Of a stretch of 64,000 nucleotides of DNA, positions 25,240-37,999 are shown piece after piece (position 1 is the stretch's first letter; every line of letters begins with the position of its first letter). The DNA lies in assembly GCF_043290135.1 (NCBI RefSeq), contig NC_134710.1:200626692-200690691 (forward strand), written 5' to 3'. A program made the position numbers and the translations under genes. Source of the DNA: Rhipicephalus microplus (lineage: Eukaryota > Arthropoda > Arachnida > Ixodida > Ixodidae). Below the pieces are notes generated by a model. The model saw only the letters and a list, made by a program, of their open reading frames with translations. It made no database searches and was not told where the DNA came from.

Positions 25240-28200
25240 CATGGCTCCCTTCCAGCTGGCACGCATGCTTGCTGTGCTCCTCCCCCTTTTTCGGTAACCT
25301 ACACTTTTTACGCTGTGAAAGTTGCTCTAAACGTGTTCGCGCGAAGTGTGTAACCTGGCGTGATGAAGAACTACAACATCTGAAGTGTGGATCTTGCTCC
25401 TTTTGCTGCAATTTGTGTGGTCCAAGCCTTGCAGGTCGGGTGATCGTATCCTGGCTGCGGCGACTGCATTTTCGATGGAGGCAGAAGTTCTGTAGGCCCA
25501 TGTGCTTAGATTTTGAGTGAACGTTAAAAAACCCCAGGTGGTCGAAATTTTCGGAGCCCTCCACTACGGCGTCTCTCATAATTATATGGTGGTTTTGGGA
25601 CGCTCCACACCACATGTCAATGAATGCGATCCAAGCCATGCTGATGTTAGGCTTATCGAAGACGACTCGGTTTTTAGCTCCCGTCAAGTAGGAGACTCCA
25701 AAACCGGTACCCTCCCCACGTGTGCTGTGGTAGGTGGCGATCTCGCCGGTCTGCGCTTCCTCCTCCTTAACATGTTGAAGGGTATTTCGTTTTTTAGCGA
25801 TGAGATATTCCAACTACGCAAAGAAAACGACCGCCTGCGTAAGGATAAGTCCCAGAGTGCAAGTCCGCGTCATCGCGTTGCTTCGGGGAGAGTTCCACAT
25901 CTTGCGTGAAGTTCTGACGAACCACACGGCCGCCGTGCCAGTGAAGGCAGCTTTGGCCCTCCCAGTGCGTGAGAACCGTGACCAATCTGCAAGTTCTAAG
26001 CCACCTGCGTACTCTGGGGTTCCTCTCTTTGATATACTTTCTCCGTCGAATCCACCGCTAGCTCAAGACACGTCCAAGCATCATGGTATGACTCCTGCGA
26101 CATTCACAGCTCTTCTTCCACTAGAAATTCAAACAAATAAGATATCTGCCTCGTTTGAAGCTATGACAACATCGGTGATAAATTTAGCTCAACGGCCACA
26201 TCGTCCGCAGAAGCTAAACGCCATTTTTGTTTCGAAGCTGTGCCCGGATGCCATAGCTGCTGACATCAACAAGCATATTACTTCAATAAATTTTTCTCTC
26301 ATCTCTTTCCGGTGCCTTCAAACTAAATTTCAGGCACAATCTTTTTTCGACTTCGAGGTTGACGAGGAAGCATCAAAGCGCCTAAATGACCCTGCGATGG
26401 GGCCTCTCAGATGACTCTTCAAGCCTTCTTGCGGGGTGCTTCTCGACAACATGCTTCATCTGTCTGAGCTAGCGCCTGGTGTGAAAAGTGCCATGTAGCG
26501 TAGAAATATTTTACCTGAATGCATGTGGTATGAAAAACCAAGACAAAAAGTTTTTTTTTGCTTGCGTTCTTTCTTCGCCTTTTCGTATTGTTGGTATTTC
26601 TGAAAACTAGCTGGGCCCCAAATTTTTCTCTATTGACTTTTTGACCATGACCTTCACGACTTTCCGCAGTAGCAGACATTGCAGTGCAACCAATTAAAAA
26701 AAAAGTGGTGGCGTGCTGGTTTCCAGTAACAGTTCACTGAAATCCATTAGACTAAAAGACCTGAAATCTTTCAAAGAAGCGATCTGGTTAGAAACAAGGT
26801 TTGAGCACCGGAAAAAATTGTTAATAGGATGTTTATATTATCCGCCCAGAATTACCCCTGCCATAATTTATGATGCCATGTCTCCAGTTTAACACGTGAT
26901 ATCATCTCAAAGGGGGTACACAATTATAGTTCATGGTGACATTAAATAATCTGTTATTTACTAGAGCACATATATCTTTTCTCATTATGATGACTTCATT
27001 GAGGAAGAGTGCAGCCTGCACTTTTTTTTGTGGCAAATAATTTTCTACTGCAATATAACACCGTCGTTAATTGCAAAGACAGCGTCTTATACATCTGTCT
27101 GTTGAACCATAAACCTGTTAAACTTTCACGCTCGGACATTCCTTTTGTTCATCCTGTCAAATTCCACCCACCACTTAACGTAACATTATCTGTATGTACC
27201 AAAACAATAAACTACAGTAGTCAGTTTACATGATCTCCAAGATTTGCTTTCAGGAGAGGTGACTACACGGACTTCTATGATTTCTTGTAAGCCGTTGATT
27301 GATCACAAGTTACTGACAAACCAAATCTTCATGACAGAATTGAGCACTTTAAGAAGCATGTGTTAAGCAGCCCGCGTAAGTCTATTCTGCAATATGCACG
27401 TAAACATCGTAAATATCTTCACTGGCTTTCCTTCAAACTTAGAAGTGCACTGAAACAAAAAGATCACGCGCACAAGAAGGCTGCGTCATCTACATTCAGT
27501 AAGTGCAAGAAAGAGTTCAGCTTTTTTAGAACTCACTCTAAAAGCCTATGTAACCGGGAACACAGTTCATGTATTGCAATTTTAGAAAAAGTCTTGCCGA
27601 TAGGCCCGCTGAGTTTTGGAAACACTCCGCTGGCCTATCAGCAAGATTCTGATGTCTGCTGTTCGCAAATGGTCTAGAAAAAGTGGAAAGTCCTCCAGGC
27701 GACTGGAATCGGACGGTGTCGAAGTACATGCTGTCGCTGACTGTATTGCTATCCCTTTTCATTCGTTTATTAGGCTTCTGTCTCTAAGACTCGGTTATTA
27801 CAACAGCCCAAGGCAATTAGCACATATAGTTGCCTATTACTGTATGAAAAGCTCATCTGCTCATGCATTAAGCACTTAAAGCCGTTCTTATCGTGTGGCC
27901 CAAACGACATCCCTTCCGAAATGCTATAGCCTTATGGTAGTATATTTGCGCCAGTACTAACTACAATATTTAACAACTATCTGCACGCTTCTGCTTTTTC
28001 CAGCGTGCGGAAGACTGAGTGCATTTTCCCAGCATTCAAGTTGGGCTGCAAAAATTTTTCTAATTATCAAGCGATTTCTATTAACTGAGTGTGCCAAAAA
28101 TTTGAAGTAAAAAAGGAAGAGACCTACAAACAGCGCACAACACACGAGAGCCCGAATAACTAGTGATATACTTGAGAAGCACAGACTACTCAGATTTCTC

Positions 28201-28874
28201 CAGTGTGTGTAACGTTGAAGGTCTTTGAGCTGGCTCTTCGCAACATATTATATGTTAGTGTGAAAAATTCATTGATTTCTAATCACTATGGGTATTTCCC
28301 TGGCCGCTCAACTAACACAAATCTTGCTAGTTTTATGACGCAAATATCTTCTCCTATATCTTAGAAAGAACAGGTTTACGTAGTCTACTGGGACCTGAGC
28401 AAGACTTTCGACGTAGTCAGCCACTCACTGTTTTTGTATAAACTTGCAAACTTGGATGTTAACTCGTCTGTTGTGAATCTCCTGTACAGCTATCTGCTTA
28501 ATAGACCTTGTTATGTTGCCGTAAAATACCAAACGTCTTTCTTGCACAATGACTAGTGGAGTCCCCCAAGGGTCGGTATTGCGCCCACTTTTCTCTTTAG
28601 TTAACGTTAACAATGTTTCTTTTGCAATTTTGCGATTCGTTATCCTTCTTTTGTCTTTTATGATGTTGACATTAGTATATTCAAGGAAATTCATTCAGTT
28701 AACGACTGTTGCTTGCTGCAGTCAGACTTGTATTCTTTCTCTAAATAACGTGATAACAATAACATTTGTCTGACTGTAGAAATTGCCCTACAGTTGCTGC
28801 AAAGAACGAAGTTAAGGAGGAGACGAGAAATAAAGTGGACAGTACAAGCGCTCGTACTGTGGACAGTATTGCGC
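25240..28874 (+). mobile_element. Near full-length but dead CR1/Jockey/L2-like LINE (ORF1, endonuclease, RT)
   Basis: ORF1-like sequence begins with a Cys-rich PHD-like segment (CLLCSSPFF, CESC, CGSCSFCCNLC, 25260-25420). After a SINE insertion a coiled-coil-like DEIFQLRKENDRLRKD (about 25800) follows. A C-terminal RRM-like block (LNAIFVSKLCPDAIAADINKH, about 26210-26270) ends at 26414. ORF2 remnants are an endonuclease-like stretch (KEAIWLETRF, IGCLYYPP near 26770-26850), RGDYTDFYDFL near 27255, and RT motifs GPNDIPSEML, VVYWDLSKTFDVVSHS and SGVPQGSVLRPL near 27900-28590. The YADD box is not recognisable. Stops and frameshifts occur throughout. Confidence 0.78.
25412..25620 (+). mobile_element. 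Ruka-type SINE fragment inside the LINE
   Basis: The head lacks its A-box half. It starts around GCCTTGCAGGTCGGGTGATC and continues through GGCTGCGGCGACTGCATTTTC, body and CACATGTCAATGAATG. It splits the LINE ORF1. Confidence 0.8.
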
Positions 28875-29007
<133 letters not shown>

Positions 29008-29425
29008 CTTACCAGAAAAAGTCTCCCAAACACATTTGAAATTGCGTAGCCGAGTTGTTGAATTGCACTATGCGTCAAAGCACGGGGATTGCGCAACGAG
29101 TAGGTGTTTCTAAGGCCCACCCATTGCAAATCACTCAGACATGTTTAATAATCATCACCAGCAAAACATGAACAATGTGAAGAGATGCGTTCGTCCATGT
29201 GTTGCCTTCTGGACATATAGTGGGTCCTTCACTTATTCCCAAAGCGAATAATCATGGCGCTATGGGCACTTGAAATTCATGAATGCCAAGAGTACCTTAC
29301 AAAGTACACTTTTTTTCGAATACAAAATATAGAACGGAGTATCGTCACCGTGCTCATTGAAATTTCCCAAGCCAAACACTGCAGCAACATAATATTGAGA
29401 TGGCATATTGACTTGGTTCTTTCCC

Positions 29426-29696
29426 TTGTTGGAAGAGTCGCTCCGCCACGGTGGTCTAGTGGCTAAGGTACTCGGCTGCTGACCCGCTGGTCGTGGGATC
29501 AAATCCCGGCTGCGGCGGCTGCATACTCGATGGAGGTGGAAATGTTGTCGGCCCATGTGCTCAGATTTGACTGCACGTTAAAGAACCCCAGGCGGTCAAA
29601 ATTTCCGGAGCCCTCCTTTAGGCGTCTCATAATCATATGGTGGTTTTGGGACGTTAAATGCCACATATCAATCAATCAATTGTTATAAGAGTCACT
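29426..29696 (+). mobile_element. Ruka-type SINE, full length, with 17-bp target duplication
   Basis: The SINE is 29443-29679. The flanks TTGTTGGAAGAGTCGCT (29426-29442) and TTGTTATAAGAGTCACT (29680-29696) match at 14 of 17 positions. Confidence 0.92.
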
Positions 29697-31660
29697 AAAC
29701 TTAAATGAAAATAAGATCTAACAGATTACTCATGCTTACACAAAAACGAAATAATTCATGCAAAGCGCGAGAAGCATATAGAGTTGATACTTTTGCTCTG
29801 AGGTGTAATCAAACGTGGGCGCACTTTGCGTAGTACAAAGGGACTTCGTGGGAGCACACACGTATCCAATGTTGTGCGGTGCCTCAGAAGTTTAACGAAC
29901 GATTTCCTTTGGAATAATGCCAATTTTCGGTTAACTGAGATGCATGAGACTGCGGCAGACATCGCTGTAAATATGTGAGAGCCGACTTGGGAGCAGAACA
30001 GGAATGACCACGGTACTCTACCAACTTTCAATAACATGCAAAAAAAAAACGTGGGGAATATAGTTTATGTTTTGATCCAGCAAAAAAAAATTTGTTCGTA
30101 AATGCCAGAACCTAAAGGGCAGTTGCTATGCTCCGTAATCAAGTGGCCATTCTTTGAAAGGAAAAGAAATTAAACGTAGTGCCACTGTCAATGCTCTTGA
30201 GCAGGTGTAGCAATGGCATTGAAGGGGCTGAGCTTTACGATCAAGCCGCGAATAACTAGAGAATTTTCATCTCGGAGAAAAAGCAGTACCAGCCCCTATT
30301 TACCCAGATGATTGAAGTGGCAGAAAAAAGCGCACACAGAGTGCGATCCTGCACTGGATGTATTAGCAGACCATCTATGCGTTGACTATTTTTCTTTGGT
30401 AGCATAATATCAAGACAGTGACTGAGTTTTGTTCTACTCAGGAGAAGGGCAAAGGGATCTTAAGCGTCTGCTGGGCTTCCTGCAGCCTTCTATTCATACT
30501 GACATTTTCACAAGAAGCTCGAAAAACAATTGACATCTGCCACAATACATCGAAACGGTTTGCGAGAAGTGTGACGTTATGATAATCATTGAGAACTAAT
30601 GTTTCAATAAGTTGCATGGTTCAATATTACTTATTTCTTTGGTATTACTTTTGCCAGGGCTTAGCGATTCTGCATAATTGCATCACAACAGCTTTTCCGT
30701 TGCTATGTATAGTGCACTACGAACTTTTTAAAGGGCAGTATCGTAAGTTCTGAAAAAAAAATGATGAATCTCTATGCAGTTTTGAGCATGTTGTTTTCTA
30801 TTTCAGGTAATTAAATGTGTAAAATCTCGATAAAACATTATCAGTACTTACGCGGGCCTTAATGGGTTAACAACTGTACTTGAAGTTGGCATACTTTAGG
30901 ATACTTTCAAACACCCAATGCTACGCGCACAGACGTTCGTTTTTACGTGGCATCACTAAGGCACGCACAGAGAATCAAAACAAGTAAGGCCAGCAGTTGA
31001 GGAGGCGATGCGCACATGGCCCGATTGCGCTATCGCTGTCCACCCTTGAAGGCAAAGCTCAAGTGTCCTCGAAGTTCTTTTTTTTACATAATTGAAAAGA
31101 AAACTAAATTAGTACTTCGACAACACTTACAAGGAAGCTTAATACATGTTTGTTTTTATTGTACTTTCATAAAGGCGCAAAAACTTTGATTTTATTTATT
31201 GTGTTTCTTACTCTTGTTATTACTACCACGTTGTATGCTAAAATAACACTCATGTGTTAGTGATTGGGTATTTGGTCTGTTACTGTTCTGTTTTATGCAT
31301 CGATATTATTAGGTTGTAAAGCAATATAACTGTTTTTTAAAGGAGGTCCTGGTACGGCTTCTGGCTATAGGCCTCCTCCTGTATACTATCAAATACCTGA
31401 TATAATATTGAAGGTTTATTAACAACATGTTGATTATGAATACAGCAATGTGTTATGTGCACGTATAGGTGCATGTCAGCATCCTTTAAGAAACTATTTG
31501 TTTTGTGAAAATAAACGAGGAAGCTACTTTTAGAGTGTGGTTCTGGTGGGAAACTTCGTACTTTTATTGGTAAAGATGGAGCGCTATTAAAATAAGCCAT
31601 TCGTAAATTTGGTGCTGATAGATGTATCAATAGAGCATCCGAAAGCATCATATTCAGTAC
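29697..31660. other. Intergenic, unassigned
   Basis: AT-rich DNA with no recognisable repeat family or coding signal. Short ORFs near 29756 and 31337 (minus) lack known motifs. Confidence 0.4.
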
Positions 31661-31858
31661 TGAGCAAACTTTATTTACATTTCATATACAAAGGGTCCTT
31701 CCAGAAAGTATACCAACAGGGTAGATTGCTGTGTGCATTGCGCTGACAGAAAAACAGCTCCCTAGCGCCGCGTCTGATCTGAAAACACAGAGAGAAGAAA
31801 ATGTAAGTTGTTTTCTCGTACAAAATCCTGTCATACAAGGCATTTGCTCTTGTAAAAA

Positions 31859-31864
31859 TTTATT
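31859..31864 (-). terminator. Poly(A) signal of the glycine-rich gene at 32-34 kb
   Basis: AATAAA on the minus strand about 215 bases past the stop. A second AATAAA at 31675-31670 is an alternative. Confidence 0.5.
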
Positions 31865-32078
31865 TTGTAAAGAAACTAATTCTGCTATTATTTCATGAAT
31901 TAATCTTGAAACGGCGTTCTGCTCATCATCTGCTGACGAAGACTGTGATATCACAATGCCATAAGTACGTATTATATGTTGTAGAGATGCATTACGTGGC
32001 TCATATAGTGGAAGCAAAATATTGGCTTGGCCAAATTTTTAGAAAAAAGCGTAACTGTACCTCATGTAAACATTGTAT

Positions 32079-34041
32079 TTATCCCTTCAGGGCATATCCT
32101 CCATATTTCAGGCCACCACCATATCCGAGGCCGCCTCCGTAGCCCAGACCAGCTCCGTAACCTAGGCCTCCTCCATAGATGAGTCCTCCACCGTATCCCA
32201 GGCCTCCTCCATATCCGAGACCTCCGCCAACTCCTCCAAGGCCTGAATGAGCGACGATGGCACCACCGCCATGGACCTTGTTTACGTGGTGCACAGTGCG
32301 CACGAGGAAGGCAGGCCCTGCCACAGTTTTCGCAAAGCCAGGTCTGCCACTGAGCAAAGTCACGCTGCTGCCGACACCTACTCCCCCACCACCGTAGCCT
32401 AGTCCGCCGTAACCACCATAGCCGAGGCCACCGTAACCACCATAGCCGAGGCCCCCGTAACCACCGTAGCCGAAGCCACCGAGTCCACCAGCCTTGGAGC
32501 AGGCCACAAAGGCAGAAGAAACCAGGACGAATACCTGTATTGTCAATAATCAATGTTTACCTTGATTTTGCGTTTAATGAGTTTACCCTAGCCCACATTT
32601 TATGCCATTGCAAATATTTGCTATCAAAACCAGTGTTAAACAATCTGCCCGAGAGGTATGATATCGAAATTTAAAAAAAAATTACTAAATTACACAACTG
32701 CTTTATATTCAGACCTGCAGCTCTCGAGAAACGACCTGCTGTCCGCCATCTGAGTAAAGGTTTACTTCGTCGTGAGTGCTTGACAGATATATAAAAATGC
32801 TAAGCAATCGTCAGACAAATTGTAATTATACCAAAGGATTTGTCATTTCAAGCGATTGCGTCAGAAAAAGTAGCACTGTCTAAATGCAAAGAAGAAAAAG
32901 CGCAAAAATTGACGTAAAAGATGAGATACTCATTGTGCCAGCTATAGAGCTCTTGTTACATTGCTGGTAATTTTATACGCGCATGTGTACATCCGTGCGA
33001 TGCCTAGTTTCTATCCTGGATATAATTGCTCTAACGCTAGGATTGTTTACTGAATTCTTTCAGTGGAAATGAAACGTATATTCTTAGGCCACTTGACTTG
33101 ACAACTCAAACCACAACTTTCTCCTGAAATAGAATTTTCACGGGCTCTTTACCTATAAGAACATGCTCAGTATTTGTGCCTGTATACTTAAACTTGCATC
33201 TTAAGAGATAATGGCACAGCATACATAAAATGAACTTTTCCTGCTTGCTGTTTTATTCGCGGTTAATGCAATGAACAAAATTTAGCTAGTATTGTTCTTG
33301 TAAGTTTTTTTTTAATTTTTATAACGTTTCACCACGCGTTTTGAATTTGAAAGTAAGTGTCACAACTGAACATATAAACTTCCCAAGTAGTCCACTTCCT
33401 GAAACTCAAACGTTATAAAAGGCGACAAAGCTTAAGGAAATAAAGTTTTCTGAGTTTGACAGCTCGAACAGTTTTTGCCCTACTGTTGTCCTGGTAATAC
33501 TGCATGTAACTTTTGGCTTTTTCATAGTTTTCGCAACTAGAAAAAGTCGAGGAGGGGCACTTTTGTATCTGAATCTCTGCGATCTCTCCTCGTTCAAAAT
33601 ATCAATATTTGGGGTCATTATATATTATAAACGTGTCCTTTATAACACCTGACATGCTTTAGCTACAAATTCAACTGAATAAAGAGCGCAGTAAAGTTGA
33701 CAATTATGTTGCTTTTGTAGCAAATATGCACACATGATATGGCTAAATGGTTTCTACAACGATTAACGCAATCTGTACGGTAAATATTTTGGACTGCTGA
33801 ATTTCTGTGCCAGCTAGAATATGAATAATGAGAACTACATTTTATGTCGTTATTTGCAATGATATTTCACATTACATTTTGCATAAAAGTACAATAAATA
33901 CAGAGGCACTACAATATATACCTTAAGACTATACGGACGATTTAGAGGCATGTTGGCTGCTCCCACGGCATAGTTCTGAGCACATTAATCTGGGTGTTTT
34001 AAAGACCATCATAGAACAGTAGAACTTACCAGCGGGCTCAT
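32079..34041 (-). CDS. Secreted glycine-rich (cuticle/cement-type) protein, 155 aa, two coding exons
   Basis: Exon 1 is 34041-34030 (Met-Ser-Pro-Leu), donor GTAAGT. Exon 2 is 32534-32079, acceptor GACAATACAG. The phase-0 intron is 1495 bp. The spliced N-terminus MSPLVFVLVSSAFVACSKAG is a signal peptide (to about residue 19). Residues 20-59 are perfect GGYGGLGY octad repeats. The core (60-102) has GSSVTLLSG, GPAFLVRTVHHVNK and GGAIVAHSG. Residues 103-155 are GGGLGYGG repeats ending KYGGYALKG. Core and C-terminus match the 139-aa gene closely (KYGGYGLKG there), so the two are paralogs. The internal octad array, four near-identical units at DNA level, is a likely site of length variation. The antisense 163-codon ORF over this exon is a shadow. 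Confidence 0.9.
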
Positions 34042-34101
34042 GATGTGCCTCTTTGGAGCGGCAGTCTCAAGAAATTGTGCTGTCGGCGTAGCCATAGGCT
34101 G

Positions 34102-34109
34102 CTTTTATA
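34102..34109 (-). promoter_or_regulatory. TATA box of the glycine-rich gene at 32-34 kb
   Basis: TATAAAAG on the minus strand, 68 bases upstream of the ATG at 34041. A start near 34078 gives a leader of about 37 nt. Confidence 0.75.
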
Positions 34110-35200
34110 CCACCACCTATCCCCAGTTTAAGCTCTTCTTACGAGACTAAGAAGGTCACGCCTAGTTTATGCTCGTTCATTTTTTTTTTCTTCAACGCAG
34201 AATTAAAGTCAACTGTTACTCTCGCATAATGGTGCGTATGAAAGTCAGCCTGATGTAGGGAACGCGCCTGATTGTGGGAAGATAGCGTGATCGAAACTGC
34301 CATCCATATAAGCCCCACGCTCGAAATGATGAGCTTTATCGGCCGCACTTCTGTGTTCAGTATTTTGCATCTGGGCTCGATTGTACGCGGCTAGAATTTC
34401 TTTAATAGCGCTGTGATGGCTATCGGTGAAAGCGGAACTGCTGCAGGCGCGCTGTGGGAGTTCGGGCGGCGAGCTTTCGGCACATGTTCATGTATCTCAC
34501 TTAGGTTTTTCCGCTTCTTGCGTTTGGAGCAAGCACTGAACCACCATTTCGTTTCTATACTGCGAACAATTCCTTTTGGGCACGCTTGCTCCTCCCTCTT
34601 TACGGGTAGAATAAAGCAGGAAAAAGAGGCGTATAAGCTCACTTTTGCAATACAAGCACGAGCACAACGGAAAACGGAACTAGTCCGGAACTAAGTCGCT
34701 TCGCTGTCAGTTGTGATCTTTTTAGGTTATGTTACGTGGTTTCAGGTTATGGTGCGTAGTTTTTTTTTTTCTAACTGATGGGTGCGTGCCCATAGCGGAA
34801 AATGCCACTTGGAAGCATGTGGATTCTTGGTAATCTGCCGGAACGACGCAGAGAGGTCGAGAAAAAAAAATCTTGTCTTCCCATCTGTAACATAATTTGA
34901 GGTTCTGACAGATAAAAGGCAGTGCACGTATCCTGCAGTGCCAAAACATTTCAGGCGAAATGAACAGTACCTTACTGTTTGATAACATGCTCACAAAAGT
35001 TTCAATTTATATTCACAGGTAACAATAAATTTTCGAAGATCCTTCTGCTTTTCTGATCTCAATTTGTTTCGGCGAGAAACGTGAAATTGCCCGAGTATTA
35101 ACCATTTCTCCAAACTATTTTTATTGGATGAATGCTTGTCTGATTGTTCTGGAAATATGAAATGATATACGAGCAAAAACGACGATACTATCATTTTAAG
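34110..35200. other. Upstream flank and unassigned intergenic DNA
   Basis: No recognisable gene. A GC-richer patch near 34430-34520 gives a 93-codon plus-strand ORF without known motifs. Confidence 0.35.
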
Positions 35201-35204
35201 TAGA

Positions 35205-35305
35205 GCGAAAGGTCGCGGAATCAAATAATATCCGCGCCGACCGCATTTTGAAGGAGGTGAAATGCTAGAGGCCTCGTGTGGCCGAAATTTCCGGAGCCCT
35301 CTGTT
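35205..35305 (+). mobile_element. Degenerate Ruka-type SINE fragment
   Basis: AAAGGTCGCGGAATCAAATAATATC, then GACCGCATTTTGAAGGAGG and GGCCGAAATTTCCGGAGCCC. The middle and 3' end of the body are missing. Confidence 0.6.
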
Positions 35306-35764
35306 CCACTTCAATGAGGGTGGGCAAAATGTAGCAGGGGTATGCGAAGAGGTTACAAGCGACAGTTGACTTTGCTATGTAAAACCGCAGCATTCACCAA
35401 ATTTAGAAGTGAGAATCAATGCGTCAGGTAAATATAACTTTCATTAACACTGCCGGTGACCAAGCCTCCACGTTCAGAATAAGCGGTCATGACAGGGCGA
35501 CCAAAAAAGAATTATTGGGAAATGGAACTGGAATCCAGTGGTAACGTCAATTTAGTTTGATAAGTATACCATGAGAGCATATATAGGCTTTCCGTCAGTC
35601 CTCTCCCGAGAAATAGCTAAAAAGACGGTAAACTTTTTGTGCCTTTAAATTATTTATACTTTCAGGTGTGTCTGTCTCGTTCCTGCCTGCTGTAGCTGAT
35701 ATTTTCTTAGGTTCATTTGCTTATCTGTTTATTTCCCTTGTTTATGTTTAGGTTATGTTTGTAT

Positions 35765-36039
35765 TTCCTCTTCCTTAAGCCCCGCCGCGGTGGTCTAGTG
35801 GCTAAGGTACTCGGCTGCTGACCCGCAGGGCGCGGGTTCGAATCCCGGCTGCGGCGGCTGCATTTCCGATGGAGGCGGAAATGTTGTAGGCCCGTGTGCT
35901 CAGATTTGGGTGCACGTTAAAGAACCCCAGGTGGTCTAAATTTCCGGAGCCCTCCACTACGGCGTCCCTCATAATCATATAGTGGTTTTAGGACGTTAAA
36001 CCCCACATATCAATCATATCAATCATTCCTCTTCCTTAA
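35765..36039 (+). mobile_element. Ruka-type SINE, full length, with perfect 14-bp target duplication
   Basis: The SINE is 35779-36025, flanked on both sides by TTCCTCTTCCTTAA (35765-35778 and 36026-36039). Its B-box region GCGGGTTCGAATCCCGG is intact. This is the youngest-looking copy in the window. Confidence 0.95.
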
Positions 36040-37900
36040 AGCAGGTGAGCGTTTGGCCCCTATTGGTGCAAGTACTTAGCCTGTTCTCTCATTGTGTCAT
36101 CTTTGTCCTTTCCATAGGTGCTCATTGGTATATGTAATCATATCAAATAAGACTAATCAGAATATCTCTCTCGATCGGCTTTCTACAACTGGTCCGCACA
36201 GTTAATGTACTAACGGCTGGTTCATACACTGAACGTAACTACCAATTCAACCGTGCGGGTGCGGCCTTCTGGTGCCGAATTCACAAAGCTTTCTCTTGGC
36301 TACGCATTTTCTTAGCCGAGAAATCTCTTATCTATCTGGAGGTATTACTATAGCGCGGGTATGAATTCAACTTATTCGCCACTTAAGAGGGCGAGGAGGA
36401 CACACGATAGCCGATGAAATGACAAGGAAAGAAAGAAGTATGTGCCGATAATATCAAGGTAGCACGCAAAGCGTCTAGCATCGAGAGTATACGGTGATAG
36501 CCAATAATTTGCTGCATCTAAGTTTCAGTTCCGCGAGTGTCTGCTACAGCGCTTACGGGATGCCGCGTACGTTGTAATAGACGTTTTGGTGGGCTGTGCA
36601 AAGCCAAGCACTCACCTTTCATCAACGACTGTAGCTAAAAACGAAATTGCTCGATGGCCTTAAGCCATCGAGCAATCCATGCACTATCTCGCCAAGTACA
36701 AGTATACAACACTCCAGGTGCACCACATCAATGAAACTACGCATAAATGATGCATGCAATGTTTGCAAATGTGCCTCAAATATCTTTCCTTGTTTAACGC
36801 GACCAGTTACCTTACATTTAATAAAGCTGCCTGCTACTAAACTAATTCGGTGCAATCGAGCACGGTATAGTGGTGAACGTAAGGGTGTTTTGTACCTACA
36901 GTAAGAGGTAGCCTTTGTTACAATATTCTTATTACAAGACACAGGAGGGACTTTTGTGCCTGCAGACGAATTGTGCGGAAATAGATAACAGCAGTAATCA
37001 AATGAAATTGTGAGCGGAATTTCGCTGGTTCCATGCACCACAGCATTTTTATGAAGCCGGAATGCGAGAACGTGCATACGCTTAAGCTTAGGTATGTGTC
37101 TACGTAAAACGAGGGAGACTCGTCGGGAGGTGTTCAGTGCTAATGCTTTTCACAAAACACGGTGCAAATATTTCGTCCAGCGTTGTTTGAGTGAGAAAAC
37201 AAACAAGGGACGTGTATACGAGTCTTGAGGTCGAGAGACTTTATCACACGGGTGAAAAGGACGAAAAGAGAGAGAGACTCTCGTTTCAGCTTCGCGAATG
37301 CTTGAAATCGATAGATAGTAAGGACAATTTTCTGGCCCATGCAGCAGACGTCAGGGAAAGTTTCCGCAAAGCAGCGTCAAATGCTTAGAGAGCATAAAAA
37401 AGTGGAGTACGCGTTTTAAGGCAGTGACAGCCACACAGAAAGCGAGATGAAGTGTGACTGTCTTTAGATGTGAGAATCAATGCTAATTTGGAGAGTTGTG
37501 AGTTAATTAGCAAAATCTTCCTTAAATAACGATAATGGAAACAAACTGAGTATTCAGTTAGTGAAAGTGACACTAGTGACAGTGAATTTATAATAGTTGA
37601 TGAGCGTTGTCACAGTTCGATATATATTTTTATTTTCTTATTTATATTAGGCAAATTATGAGAAGGTAGCCTACGTTAGAGGCGGCTATCCGAACGTCGT
37701 GACAGTAATGTACAAGGTAAATAGTGCACGGTTATACAGTCACACGTGGCGGTTTCTATCTTCTAGTAACCTTGGACAAACGCATTCTATTTTTTTCTAT
37801 TTTTGACCAAGTTTCACCGGACGTTTTTGCATTTGGCGTCATTCGAAGTAATGACGATATATCAGCAATAGAGTGAATGCAAGCACTGATGCAGTAAAAA
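36040..37900. other. Unassigned; 151-codon minus-strand ORF (36622-37077) and a 31-bp palindrome
   Basis: The ORF 37077-36622 (minus) ends six bases before a strong donor-like AAAG/GTGAGT at 36616. It matches no family I know. A palindrome with 13-bp perfect arms lies at 36646-36676 (ATTGCTCGATGGC, CTTAA, complement). The rest is AT-rich and featureless to me. Confidence 0.35.
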
Positions 37901-37903
37901 AAA

Positions 37904-37997
37904 GCTGCAGTGGAAGAGCGGTTACAGCGCTCAGCTACAATCTAGGAGGTACTTGGTTCGATTCGCAGAGTCACCGAGCACTTTTTTTTTTTTTTTT
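37904..37997 (+). mobile_element. Third tRNA-like SINE type ending in a T run
   Basis: GCTGCAGTGGAAGAGCGG (A-box-like) and GGTTCGATTCGCAGAGTC (B-box-like) lie about 35 bp apart, followed by a 16-T run (37982-37997), a possible pol III stop. The arms do not form a good cloverleaf, so a tRNA gene is unlikely. Confidence 0.45.
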
Positions 37998-37999
37998 CA

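Noticed and set aside
32062..32553. 163-codon Arg/Trp-rich ORF over the 155-aa glycine-rich gene
   Set aside because: An alternative-frame shadow of Gly/Tyr codons; the Gly-rich frame has signal peptide, splice sites and a paralog.
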